Assembly (NCBI GenBank): GCA_902783745.1
Contig: CACZRY010000011.1
Coordinates: 1 to 15,881, forward strand
From: an uncultured Erysipelotrichaceae bacterium
GTDB lineage: Bacteria; Bacillota_I; Bacilli_A; Acholeplasmatales; Anaeroplasmataceae
Direction: 5' to 3'
DNA: 15,881 nt
The translations under genes and the position numbers were made by a program. The notes under the pieces were generated by a model, which searched no databases, was not told the origin of the DNA, and saw nothing but the letters and a program-made list of their open reading frames with translations. Position 1 is the stretch's first letter. Each line of letters starts with the position of its first letter. Below, in pieces: positions 1-5,478 of this stretch.

Positions 1-529
1 TAGCTAAATCCCAAGCCTTACCTGTTGCATCTTGGTAAACAGCGATTAAGCATGGAGTACCCTTACCAGCTTGGTATTCAGATCTAACTGTATGACCAGG
101 AGCCTTAGGAGCAATCATAGCAACGTCTACATCCTTTGGTGGAACAATTGTACCAAAATGAATAGCGAAACCATGTGCGAACATTAACATCATACCAGGT
201 CTTAGGTTTGGTGCAACGTCTTTCTTATACATATCAGCTTGCTTTTCATCGTTAATTAAAATCATAACGATATCAGCCTTCTTAACTGCTTCAGCAGTTT
301 CGAATACTTCTAATCCTTGCTTCTTTGCCTTTTCAACAGACTTAGAACCCTTATATAAACCAACGATTACGTTAGCTCCAGAATCCTTTAAATTTAATGC
401 ATGAGCATGTCCTTGTGAACCATAACCAATAATAGCAATTGTCTTACCATTTAATTGGTTGAAATCACAATCCTTTTGATAATAAATTTTTGCTGTTGCA
501 TTCTTTAAAACTTCTTCATATGTCATCAT
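1..529 (-). CDS. ilvC: Ketol-acid reductoisomerase, class I (5' part, 3' end outside window)
   Basis: The enzyme converts acetolactate or acetohydroxybutyrate to the dihydroxy acid in valine, isoleucine and leucine synthesis, using NAD(P)H and Mg2+ in the cytoplasm. About 176 N-terminal residues are present out of the usual ~330. The Rossmann motif [14 protein letters not shown] is at residues 35-48, the cofactor loop GLYKGSKS at 57-64, the catalytic histidine region FAHGF at 117-121 and PKAPGHTVR at 141-149. The loop keeps its last serine, which in this family usually means NADPH use; the residue after GL, often Arg, is Tyr here. The start is the first of two adjacent ATGs (529), 11 bases after an AGGAGA site at 541-547. 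It lies 42 bases after ilvN with no terminator between, so the two are cotranscribed. Base composition is visibly less AT-rich than most of the window. The identification is secure; the cofactor preference is inferred. Confidence 0.97.
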   Translation of the reverse strand, partial: MMTYEEVLKNATAKIYYQKDCDFNQLNGKTIAIIGYGSQGHAHALNLKDSGANVIVGLYKGSKSVEKAKKQGLEVFETAEAVKKADIVMILINDEKQADMYKKDVAPNLRPGMMLMFAHGFAIHFGTIVPPKDVDVAMIAPKAPGHTVRSEYQAGKGTPCLIAVYQDATGKAWDLA

Positions 530-571
530 AATTAATTTTATTCTCCTTATTCCTATTTTTTATTTTTCTAA

Positions 572-1081
572 TTAATTATCTAAATTATACTTTTTAAGTT
601 CGCCTTGACCACGGTCTAAAGCAACTGTACCTGTTCGGATAACTTCTTTAATACCGAACTCATCAAGCATTTTGATCATCGCAGTGATTTTGCCTCTATC
701 ACCTGTTGCCTCAAAAATGACTGTGCTACTAGTAACATCAATTACGTGTGCTCTAAATATATTAGCTATTTCTAATACTTCAGTTCTCTTCTTAGCTGGG
801 CAATCAACTTTTACTAACGCAAGCTCACGCTGTACTGAATTATCTTCGAAACATTCAGAGATTGCTTGAACATCCATAAGCTTTCCAAGTTGATGCTTGA
901 TTTGCTCAAATTCTTCATCATCGCAATCAACAACAATTGTCATTCTTGCTAATTCTCTATCCTCTGTTGTACCAGATACAATGCTTTCAATTGAGAAACC
1001 ACGTCTTGAGAACAATCCAGACACTCTTGATAAAACACCCATATGATTATTTACTAATACTGATAATGTATGTCTTGCCAC
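572..1081 (-). CDS. ilvN: Acetolactate synthase small (regulatory) subunit
   Basis: This is the valine-sensing regulatory subunit of acetohydroxyacid synthase, the first shared step of branched-chain amino acid synthesis; it binds the catalytic subunit IlvB. The 169 residues match the usual ~160-170. An N-terminal ACT domain starts RHTLSVLVNNHMGVLSRVSG and continues with LFSRRGFSIESIVSG; the C-terminal domain runs from about residue 83 and contains IFRAHVIDV and the end EFGIKEVIRTG. The start is GTG at 1081: the apparent upstream ATG at 1099 opens a stretch whose own bases form the AAGGAGG ribosome-binding site (1089-1095), 7 bases before the GTG. The gene is first in its operon, 42 bases before ilvC, with a consensus promoter upstream. 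The catalytic ilvB is not adjacent upstream and may lie beyond ilvC or elsewhere. The identification is secure. Because bacteria name this subunit IlvN or IlvH, the symbol is partly convention. Confidence 0.95.
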   Translation of the reverse strand: MARHTLSVLVNNHMGVLSRVSGLFSRRGFSIESIVSGTTEDRELARMTIVVDCDDEEFEQIKHQLGKLMDVQAISECFEDNSVQRELALVKVDCPAKKRTEVLEIANIFRAHVIDVTSSTVIFEATGDRGKITAMIKMLDEFGIKEVIRTGTVALDRGQGELKKYNLDN

Positions 1082-1172
1082 TATATAGCCTCCTTCCATG
1101 CTTATATTATAAAAACCTAATAAGTATTAAAATAGGCCAATAAATCTAAGCATTTTTGAATATACGTTTGTA

Positions 1173-1201
1173 ATTATAAATGAAATAAATTTCTATGTCA
1201 A
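1173..1201 (-). promoter_or_regulatory. Consensus sigma-A promoter for ilvN-ilvC
   Basis: On the minus strand a perfect TTGACA (1201-1196) is followed after exactly 17 bases by a perfect TATAAT (1178-1173). Transcription should start near 1166, giving a leader of about 85 bases before the GTG of ilvN. That leader is too short for a T-box, and I see no strong terminator/antiterminator pair in it. A consensus promoter without an RNA switch suggests strong expression, or control by a repressor protein; I see no clear CodY box, though this was judged by eye. Confidence 0.85.
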
Positions 1202-1365
1202 CGAAATATTTATCCATTTTTCGCATAGAATTTAGTCATTTTTTTGTTTTTTCGAATTGTATTTAAAGTTGATTTTTATTTTTCGATTTTTATTCAGCAT
1301 TTTTTTATTTTTTTCTAATTTTTAAAATTATATTCAATAAAGTGAAAACGTTTTATTGTTTTTAC
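1202..1365. other. AT-rich intergenic stretch between the ilv promoter and the Smr-like gene
   Basis: About 160 bases with long runs of T on the plus strand and no credible reading frame. The only structure seen is an AT-only 7-bp inverted repeat at 1335-1358 (CAATAAA...TTTATTG, 10-base loop) just after the Smr-like gene. It could act as a weak terminator for that operon, but it lacks a GC-rich stem and a clean T tract. Nothing else recognisable was seen. Confidence 0.5.
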
Positions 1366-1695
1366 TTATAATATTATATAGATTACCCCTGGATTTTTAG
1401 TTCTTTTTTTTTTTTTTTTAATCCTAAACCCATATTTAAAATTCATATATTTAGGATTAAAAATATCTAGATTCTCTCCTTCTATATAATCCTTAATTTG
1501 TTTCTTATCCTTTAACTCTAATAAATATTCTAATATATAAGTTTTAATGATATGCTTATTAGATTTAGAACCATATCCAACAATTACCTTTAATAATTTA
1601 TCTTTATCTTTTCTAGCAAAAGAAATTGCAATATCAAGTTCAGATTTCGCAATTTCTTTTGTTTCTTTATTTGAATGAATATCTACTGTATACAT
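1366..1695 (-). CDS. Small Smr-like domain protein
   Basis: A 109-residue protein that resembles a stand-alone Smr (MutS2 C-terminal-type) domain, a family associated with nucleic-acid nicking or ribosome-linked RNA cleavage. The two family landmarks are recognisable but degenerate: VDIHSN at residues 4-9 in place of the usual DLHG, and VIVGYGSKSNKHIIKTYILEYL (from residue 37) in place of IIHGKGSG...LR..V...L. The second landmark keeps the Gly-x-Gly-Ser core but has Tyr for the common Lys. The tail from about residue 92 is encoded by a run of 16 A bases giving five lysines and then RTKNPGVIYIIL; this part looks unlike a conserved domain. The ATG overlaps the stop of the upstream peptidase-like gene by one base (TAATG), so translation is probably coupled. 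The fold assignment rests on motif resemblance only, and I infer no activity. Confidence 0.6.
   Translation of the reverse strand: MYTVDIHSNKETKEIAKSELDIAISFARKDKDKLLKVIVGYGSKSNKHIIKTYILEYLLELKDKKQIKDYIEGENLDIFNPKYMNFKYGFRIKKKKKRTKNPGVIYIIL
1404..1419 (-). repeat. 16-base homopolymer A tract inside the Smr-like gene
   Basis: Sixteen consecutive A on the coding (minus) strand encode five lysines and start the following Arg codon. Losing one base gives the tail KKKKK-ELKIQG and a stop; gaining one base gives KKKKKKN and a stop. The reading frame of the C-terminus therefore depends entirely on the exact length of this run, both in the genome and in the transcript. Confidence 0.9.
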
Positions 1696-2783
1696 TATTT
1701 ATTACCCCTATATACAAATAAAGAATCCTTCATTAATAATACCTCACTACCATCGTCTAACAACGCAGATACTTCAGTATCGTAATAGCCAAAAACTAAA
1801 TCTATATGTTTTAATGATTCATTTATATTTTTTGTATTAGAAGATGTATTCTTAAAGCCTTCCCCTAACGCAATGTGACATCCTGCATTCTCATCTAATA
1901 ATGTAGAATAAAATACATAAGGATTAAACCCTTCAACAATTGATACCTCACCTATATATTGTAGTGTTTTATCAATTCCTATAATATCTTCTAACCCCTC
2001 ATTATAAACAAGCTTTCCATCTTTAAATATAAGCATATAATTATCTATTTTACTTCCTTTATAATAAAGTGGCTTTGATGATACTATTGTGCCATTGACA
2101 TCATATTTATTTGGAGATGTAAATAATTCAAGACAAGGTATATTTGCTTGAAATGTTCTATTATCTAAGTTTTTATCTAAGAATTTAAAATTATCATTCA
2201 TTCCAAATGTAATATTTGTACCAAGAGATGTTTTAAAATGAAGATATTTTATTCCTAAATTATTTAATTCATTTTTATATAAAGACATCATAGATTCTTT
2301 ATATGATAATTCAATTATCTTTTCCCAAAGCTCATCTATACTTATTCCTAGCTTTAATGCCCATATTTCATTAGGTACTGCAATTGTTGTATGTGGATTA
2401 ATTAAAAAATAATCCTGCAAAAATCTTAATCTATATGTACTTTCTAAATATCTTTCTATAGCCCATGTTCTTGTAATAGGCATAGTGAAGGGAGAATTAA
2501 TTCTTATTCTTTTAAAATGATTAAGCATAAGCATTTTATAAGATTTAATCTTATTATTTAAATAAAGCTCCCAATCATTATTAATTTCAGATGCTAATTC
2601 ATCACCATCATTAAAAGTTACATATATATTATTTGTATATTCTTCTAATACTTCTTTTAATATTGAAATAAAAGAGATGATTGATGTTGAAGTTACAATT
2701 TCAACATAATCATCCTTTTTAATGTTTATACCTTTTATTACGCAATATTTGAAATATTCTTTAATACTATTACTTATCTTCAT
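1695..2783 (-). CDS. M29-family (AmpS/AmpT-like) aminopeptidase-like protein
   Basis: The 362-residue protein matches the peptidase family M29, cytoplasmic two-metal aminopeptidases that trim N-terminal residues from peptides. The C-terminal half carries the family sequence in order: CLELFTSPN (Glu219), VNGTIVSSKPLYYKG (229-243), LQYIGEVS (Glu279), TLLDENAGCHIALGEGF (His303) and LKHIDLVFG (His326, Asp328). These match five of the six metal or catalytic positions known in the family. The sixth, a Tyr in the usual LG..Y segment, is Phe310 here. The N-terminal half is diverged and the protein is about 45-50 residues shorter than typical AmpS (~410). The ATG lies inside the end of the upstream kinase-like gene (14-base overlap) and has no good ribosome-binding site, so it is probably translated by coupling. 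Family assignment is firm; activity is likely but not shown, given the Phe. Confidence 0.85.
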   Translation of the reverse strand: MKISNSIKEYFKYCVIKGINIKKDDYVEIVTSTSIISFISILKEVLEEYTNNIYVTFNDGDELASEINNDWELYLNNKIKSYKMLMLNHFKRIRINSPFTMPITRTWAIERYLESTYRLRFLQDYFLINPHTTIAVPNEIWALKLGISIDELWEKIIELSYKESMMSLYKNELNNLGIKYLHFKTSLGTNITFGMNDNFKFLDKNLDNRTFQANIPCLELFTSPNKYDVNGTIVSSKPLYYKGSKIDNYMLIFKDGKLVYNEGLEDIIGIDKTLQYIGEVSIVEGFNPYVFYSTLLDENAGCHIALGEGFKNTSSNTKNINESLKHIDLVFGYYDTEVSALLDDGSEVLLMKDSLFVYRGNK

Positions 2784-3423
2784 CAGTTCTAATATTTACA
2801 TTGCATGCATTTTCAGGTAATGCATATTCATCAATTGCAAATCTAGCCTTAGTATAACGGATAATAGCATCAACACATTGATCTACGCCAACCTTAGAAT
2901 TGATACATAAATCATAATTATCTGCCTTACCCCATTCTCTTTCATCTGTATAGAAATTATAGTAAGCCTTTCTCTTCTTATCCATCTTTCTTACATGTGA
3001 ATTAACCTTATTTGATGGAATATGATAATAAGTAATTGCTCTATAGCATCTTTCATCAAATGGAGCACAAATGAATATATTTACTACATCTTTTCTATCT
3101 CTTAAAACATAATCAGCACATCTACCAACGATTACACAAGATTCTGGTTCATCAGCAATCTTCTTAATTGCGTCAAATTGTGCTAAGAATACCTTTTGTC
3201 CTAAAGACATATCGTATGAATACATACCTACTGCAGAGCCGAAGAATGAATCCTTCTTTTCATCATATGCCTTAAATACAGCTTCACTTAATCCTGATTT
3301 CTTTGCTGCTTCTACTAAAAGTTCATTATCATAGAACTTAATTCCCATTTTTTCTGCAACTTTTTTTGCAATGAATCTTCCTCCAGATCCATATTCTCTA
3401 CCTACTGTAATAATAAATTTCAT
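2770..3423 (-). CDS. Cytidylate kinase-like family protein
   Basis: A 217-residue P-loop protein of the cytidylate-kinase-like family (PF13189 type), widespread in gut Firmicutes and distinct from the essential Cmk. It starts MKFIITVGREYGSGGRFIAKK; the modified P-loop GREYGSGGR is at residues 8-16. Typical landmarks follow: KFYDNELLVEAAKKSGLS (29-46), SCVIVGRCADYVL (95-107) and a basic, lid-like segment VRKMDKKRKAYYNFYTDER (144-162) that ends in a Trp. The true substrate of this family is not established; nucleotide monophosphate phosphorylation is inferred. The ATG follows AGAGGTGA at a good distance. The gene is first of a three-gene minus-strand operon with the M29-like and Smr-like genes, isolated from the upstream operon by the terminator at 3504-3534. 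The first two genes overlap by 14 bases. Confidence 0.85.
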   Translation of the reverse strand: MKFIITVGREYGSGGRFIAKKVAEKMGIKFYDNELLVEAAKKSGLSEAVFKAYDEKKDSFFGSAVGMYSYDMSLGQKVFLAQFDAIKKIADEPESCVIVGRCADYVLRDRKDVVNIFICAPFDERCYRAITYYHIPSNKVNSHVRKMDKKRKAYYNFYTDEREWGKADNYDLCINSKVGVDQCVDAIIRYTKARFAIDEYALPENACNVNIRTDEDK

Positions 3424-3427
3424 ATAG

Positions 3428-3453
3428 TATCACCTCTAGTGATATTATATCAC
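3428..3453 (-). promoter_or_regulatory. Extended -10 promoter inside a palindrome, kinase-like operon
   Basis: On the minus strand an extended -10 (TGATATAAT, the TATAAT being 3449-3444) lies within the perfect 15-base palindrome GTGATATTATATCAC (3439-3453). A third copy of the half-site, TATCAC at 3428-3433, makes a second inverted repeat with 3439-3444 that covers the ribosome-binding site. The -35 is weak. A transcript starting near 3437 would have a leader of only about 14 bases. The dyad symmetry over the -10 looks like a repressor operator, but AT-rich palindromes arise by chance, so the operator role is inference. Confidence 0.5.
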
Positions 3454-3503
3454 AAGAAATTTTAAAATTTAAGACCATTTTAAGATAATAATTCCAAATG
3501 TAT

Positions 3504-3534
3504 AAAAAAGACTAGATTTTAAAATCTAGCCTTA
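3504..3534 (-). terminator. Intrinsic terminator after the deformylase-like gene
   Basis: The 18-base palindrome CTAGATTTTAAAATCTAG (3512-3529), extended by flanking G-U, G-C and A-U pairs, is followed on the minus strand by six T (3509-3504). It lies immediately after the stop of the deformylase-like gene and separates that operon from the kinase-like operon. Confidence 0.88.
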
Positions 3535-3540
3535 TATAAA

Positions 3541-3954
3541 TTAAATTATAATACCATTAGTATGGTCAATTTCATGCTGAATAACTTCAGCAGTAAATCC
3601 AGAATAACTTTTCTTCTTTAATTTAAAATTAACATCATAATATTCAACCTTAATTCTTCTATAACGCTTAGTATTATGCATTTCATCTAAAGATAAGCAA
3701 CCTTCACTTACATTATATGGGAATTCCATTTTTGTAATTACAGGATTTAGCATTACCATAACCTTTTTCTCTTCTTGGTCTTCAAAAATAATTGCTCTCT
3801 TATTATAACCAATCATATTTGCTGCAAGACCAACACAATTTTTTCTATTTGCATTAAATGTATCAATTAAATCTGTAACTACATTTAAATCAAGAGTTGT
3901 CATATCCTCTGCTTTTAAAAATATTTGATTTCCTTTAACAATATCTTTAACCAT
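3541..3954 (-). CDS. Peptide deformylase-like protein, atypical motif I
   Basis: A 137-residue member of the peptide deformylase family, which removes the formyl group from new proteins using Fe2+ or Zn2+. The metal site is intact: EGCLSL (Cys86) and QHEIDHTNG (His127, catalytic Glu128, His131). Motif I, normally GxGLAAxQ, is CVGLAANMIG at residues 40-49: the first Gly is Cys40 and the conserved Gln that stabilises the transition state is Met47. Short deformylase-like proteins with an AANMIG motif are known from other Firmicutes, next to a normal Def elsewhere in the genome; whether they deformylate is unclear. The C-terminus ends right after motif III, and the length is about 20-30% shorter than a standard Def. 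The ATG overlaps the plsX stop by one base, indicating coupled translation. The family is certain; substrate and housekeeping role are not, so no symbol is given. Confidence 0.88.
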   Translation of the reverse strand: MVKDIVKGNQIFLKAEDMTTLDLNVVTDLIDTFNANRKNCVGLAANMIGYNKRAIIFEDQEEKKVMVMLNPVITKMEFPYNVSEGCLSLDEMHNTKRYRRIKVEYYDVNFKLKKKSYSGFTAEVIQHEIDHTNGIII

Positions 3955-4940
3955 TATTCTTCACCTAAATATTTCTTAATTTTTCCTATTAAATCACCTT
4001 TTGTAAGCTCATAGGCTTGATTAATAATTGATGTAAATGTTTCTGCAACACCTGCACCATGAGCTTTAATTACAATTTTATTAACACCTAATAAAACTGC
4101 ACCACCTTTAGTATTATAATCAAACTTATTACGTAAATTTAATAGCATCTTTAAAATTTTCTTTTGTGTATCACTATCTAATTCCTTAGACATTTCTAAT
4201 ATTTCATTAGATATAACACCTGCAGTACCTTCAATAGTCTTTAATGCGATATTACCCATTAAGCCATCGCATACAACGACATCAGAATCACTATATAATA
4301 TATTTTTACCTTCAATATTACCAATGAAATTATTTGGCATAATTCTTTTTAATTCTTGATGTGTTTCTTTTATAACATCATTACCCTTTTTCTCTTCATG
4401 GCCATTAGATAAAAGTGATACCTTAGGATTATTAATACCTAATGCTTCCATATAAGCAACACCCATTTTCGCAAAATCTAATAGCTGATCTACTCTACAA
4501 TCAACATTTGCACCACAATCAACAATACAGAATTTCTTCTTACCTGCAATGATTGGTGATAATGCCGGGCGTAAGTGAGTAACTGTTTTTAAAATAAATA
4601 CTGATGAAACTAAAACTGCACCTGTAGAACCACAAGATAAAAACGCAGAAATATCATCATTTTCCTTTGTTAAGGTTAATCCTCTAACAAGACTTGAATT
4701 TTTCTTTTCTCTAAAAGCCTTTGTTGGAATATCATAATTTGTTATTTCTTCATTACAATCAATTATTTCTATTTGATCTTTATTATATGAAAGATTAGCT
4801 AATACATCCTTAACATCATCATATGGGCAACAAACATAACAAAAAACATCAGGATTTAAATTAATTGCATCAATAACACCTTTAATTAAATCATGTGGCT
4901 TATTATCAGCACCCATTAAATCACATACAACCTTAACCAT
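3954..4940 (-). CDS. plsX: Phosphate acyltransferase PlsX
   Basis: PlsX makes acyl-phosphate from acyl-ACP, the first step of phosphatidic acid synthesis in the PlsX/PlsY pathway; it is a peripheral membrane protein. The length of 328 residues is normal. Family signatures appear in order: CDLMGADNKP (6-15), FLSCGSTGAVL (100-110, usually SAGNTGA), VDCGANVDCR (140-149), LLSNGHEEKKGND (176-188), VVCDGLMGNIALKTIEGTAG (222-241) and GGAVLLGVNK (279-288). The ATG is preceded by AAGGAG at a spacing of 8. It is the middle gene of a zinc-ribbon/plsX/deformylase-like operon. This is not the usual Firmicute context of plsX with fabD, fabG or acpP, and no fatty-acid genes are nearby. The small changes in the glycine-rich motif (Cys and Ser for Ala and Asn) are notable but leave the identification secure. 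Confidence 0.95.
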   Translation of the reverse strand: MVKVVCDLMGADNKPHDLIKGVIDAINLNPDVFCYVCCPYDDVKDVLANLSYNKDQIEIIDCNEEITNYDIPTKAFREKKNSSLVRGLTLTKENDDISAFLSCGSTGAVLVSSVFILKTVTHLRPALSPIIAGKKKFCIVDCGANVDCRVDQLLDFAKMGVAYMEALGINNPKVSLLSNGHEEKKGNDVIKETHQELKRIMPNNFIGNIEGKNILYSDSDVVVCDGLMGNIALKTIEGTAGVISNEILEMSKELDSDTQKKILKMLLNLRNKFDYNTKGGAVLLGVNKIVIKAHGAGVAETFTSIINQAYELTKGDLIGKIKKYLGEE

Positions 4941-4957
4941 ATAAAAACTCCTTAAAT

Positions 4958-4976
4958 AAAGGGAATAATCCCCTTT
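4958..4976 (-). terminator. Hairpin between the zinc-ribbon gene and plsX (possible weak terminator)
   Basis: In the 39-base gap an inverted repeat AAAGGGGA/TTCCCTTT (one G-U pair) with a 3-base loop lies directly after the zinc-ribbon stop. It is followed on the minus strand by ATTTAAGGAG, which is the plsX ribosome-binding site and not a clean T tract. It may lower read-through or set the ratio of the two products. The stem is clear; function as a terminator is doubtful. Confidence 0.4.
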
Positions 4977-4979
4977 TAA

Positions 4980-5330
4980 TTAATTATTTTCTAAAGCCTT
5001 TAATTCTTCTTCTATTTCTTCTAATTTTTCATTAAGCTTTTCAATCTTTTCTTCAGCTTCTTTTACAACCTTCATAGAATTATTTGAATTTTCAGCAATA
5101 ATTTCTTGAGATTCAATTAAAGCTAAAGTAGTCTTTTGTTGATTCTTTAAATCATTAATCTTAGCTTCCTTTATAGCTTGTTCTTTAAAGAACTCCTGTT
5201 GTGCCTTAAGCTTATCTTCTGGTAAATAGAAATTAACATATCCACAGTTTAAGCAAATAAGCATATCAAATTCTTTTGATTTCATAGCTCCCTTAAAGAA
5301 ATCATTTTTTCCACAACTAACACATTTCAT
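4980..5330 (-). CDS. Zinc-ribbon protein with long C-terminal coiled coil
   Basis: A 116-residue soluble protein. Residues 1-30 form a four-cysteine zinc ribbon with two CxxC knuckles (Cys3, Cys6, Cys26, Cys29; MKCVSCGK and MLICLNCGYVN). Residues ~38-114 are highly charged and heptad-like, rich in Glu, Lys and Gln, ending KLEEIEEELKALENN, typical of a coiled coil. There is no membrane segment. I recognise no named family; the ribbon is not ribosomal protein L32, which often sits next to plsX. The start is ATG 5330, preceded by GGAGGA at 5341-5346. An upstream TTG (5348) overlaps that ribosome-binding site and is not a plausible start. It is the first gene of the operon with plsX and the deformylase-like gene. 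A role as a nucleic-acid- or ribosome-binding adaptor would be a guess. Confidence 0.75.
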   Translation of the reverse strand: MKCVSCGKNDFFKGAMKSKEFDMLICLNCGYVNFYLPEDKLKAQQEFFKEQAIKEAKINDLKNQQKTTLALIESQEIIAENSNNSMKVVKEAEEKIEKLNEKLEEIEEELKALENN

Positions 5331-5364
5331 AGTCAAATATTCCTCCAAAATTAATTATAATGCT

Positions 5365-5370
5365 ATTATA
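5365..5370 (-). promoter_or_regulatory. Candidate -10 box for the zinc-ribbon/plsX operon
   Basis: TATAAT on the minus strand would start transcription near 5358, just ahead of the GGAGGA site at 5341-5346. No good -35 lies 17 bases upstream (the sequence there is TATTAA). A second TATAAT at 5359-5354 is too close to the ribosome-binding site. The surrounding AT-richness makes this tentative. Confidence 0.35.
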
Positions 5371-5448
5371 AACTAATTTATATAAAATTAATAGTTAAAA
5401 ACTTACATTTTCTAAAGAATTTTTCCTATTTTTATTATAAAAATAATG

Positions 5449-5454
5449 TATAAT
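5449..5454 (+). promoter_or_regulatory. Candidate -10 box for the ABC exporter operon
   Basis: TATAAT preceded directly by TG, with no convincing -35, would give a start near 5461 and a short leader carrying GGAGGTG (5466-5472) before the ATG at 5479. The 148-base gap between the divergent zinc-ribbon and exporter genes must hold both promoters; nothing else is recognised in it. Confidence 0.5.
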
Positions 5455-5478
5455 CTAAAATGATTGGAGGTGTTTTGA

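Noticed and set aside
937..1143. Plus-strand open frame of 68 codons across ilvN, with similar short frames at 672-869, 8104-8295, 10126-10323, 11934-12251, 12715-13041 and 15578-15832.
   Set aside because: They lie antisense to well-identified genes, have no ribosome-binding site or family resemblance, and are expected by chance opposite AT-rich coding sequence.
1082..1166. Possible leader peptide or attenuator before ilvN: ATG followed by a Leu/Ile-containing 8-codon frame, with a CCTA/TAGG inverted repeat.
   Set aside because: There is no ribosome-binding site before it, it has only three branched-chain codons, and the stem is only 4 bp, so it does not meet the standard for attenuation. 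The leader is also too short for a T-box.
3541..3954. Canonical essential peptide deformylase (def).
   Set aside because: The conserved Gln and first Gly of motif I are replaced (Met47, Cys40), and the protein matches the short deformylase-like subfamily; the housekeeping enzyme is probably elsewhere.
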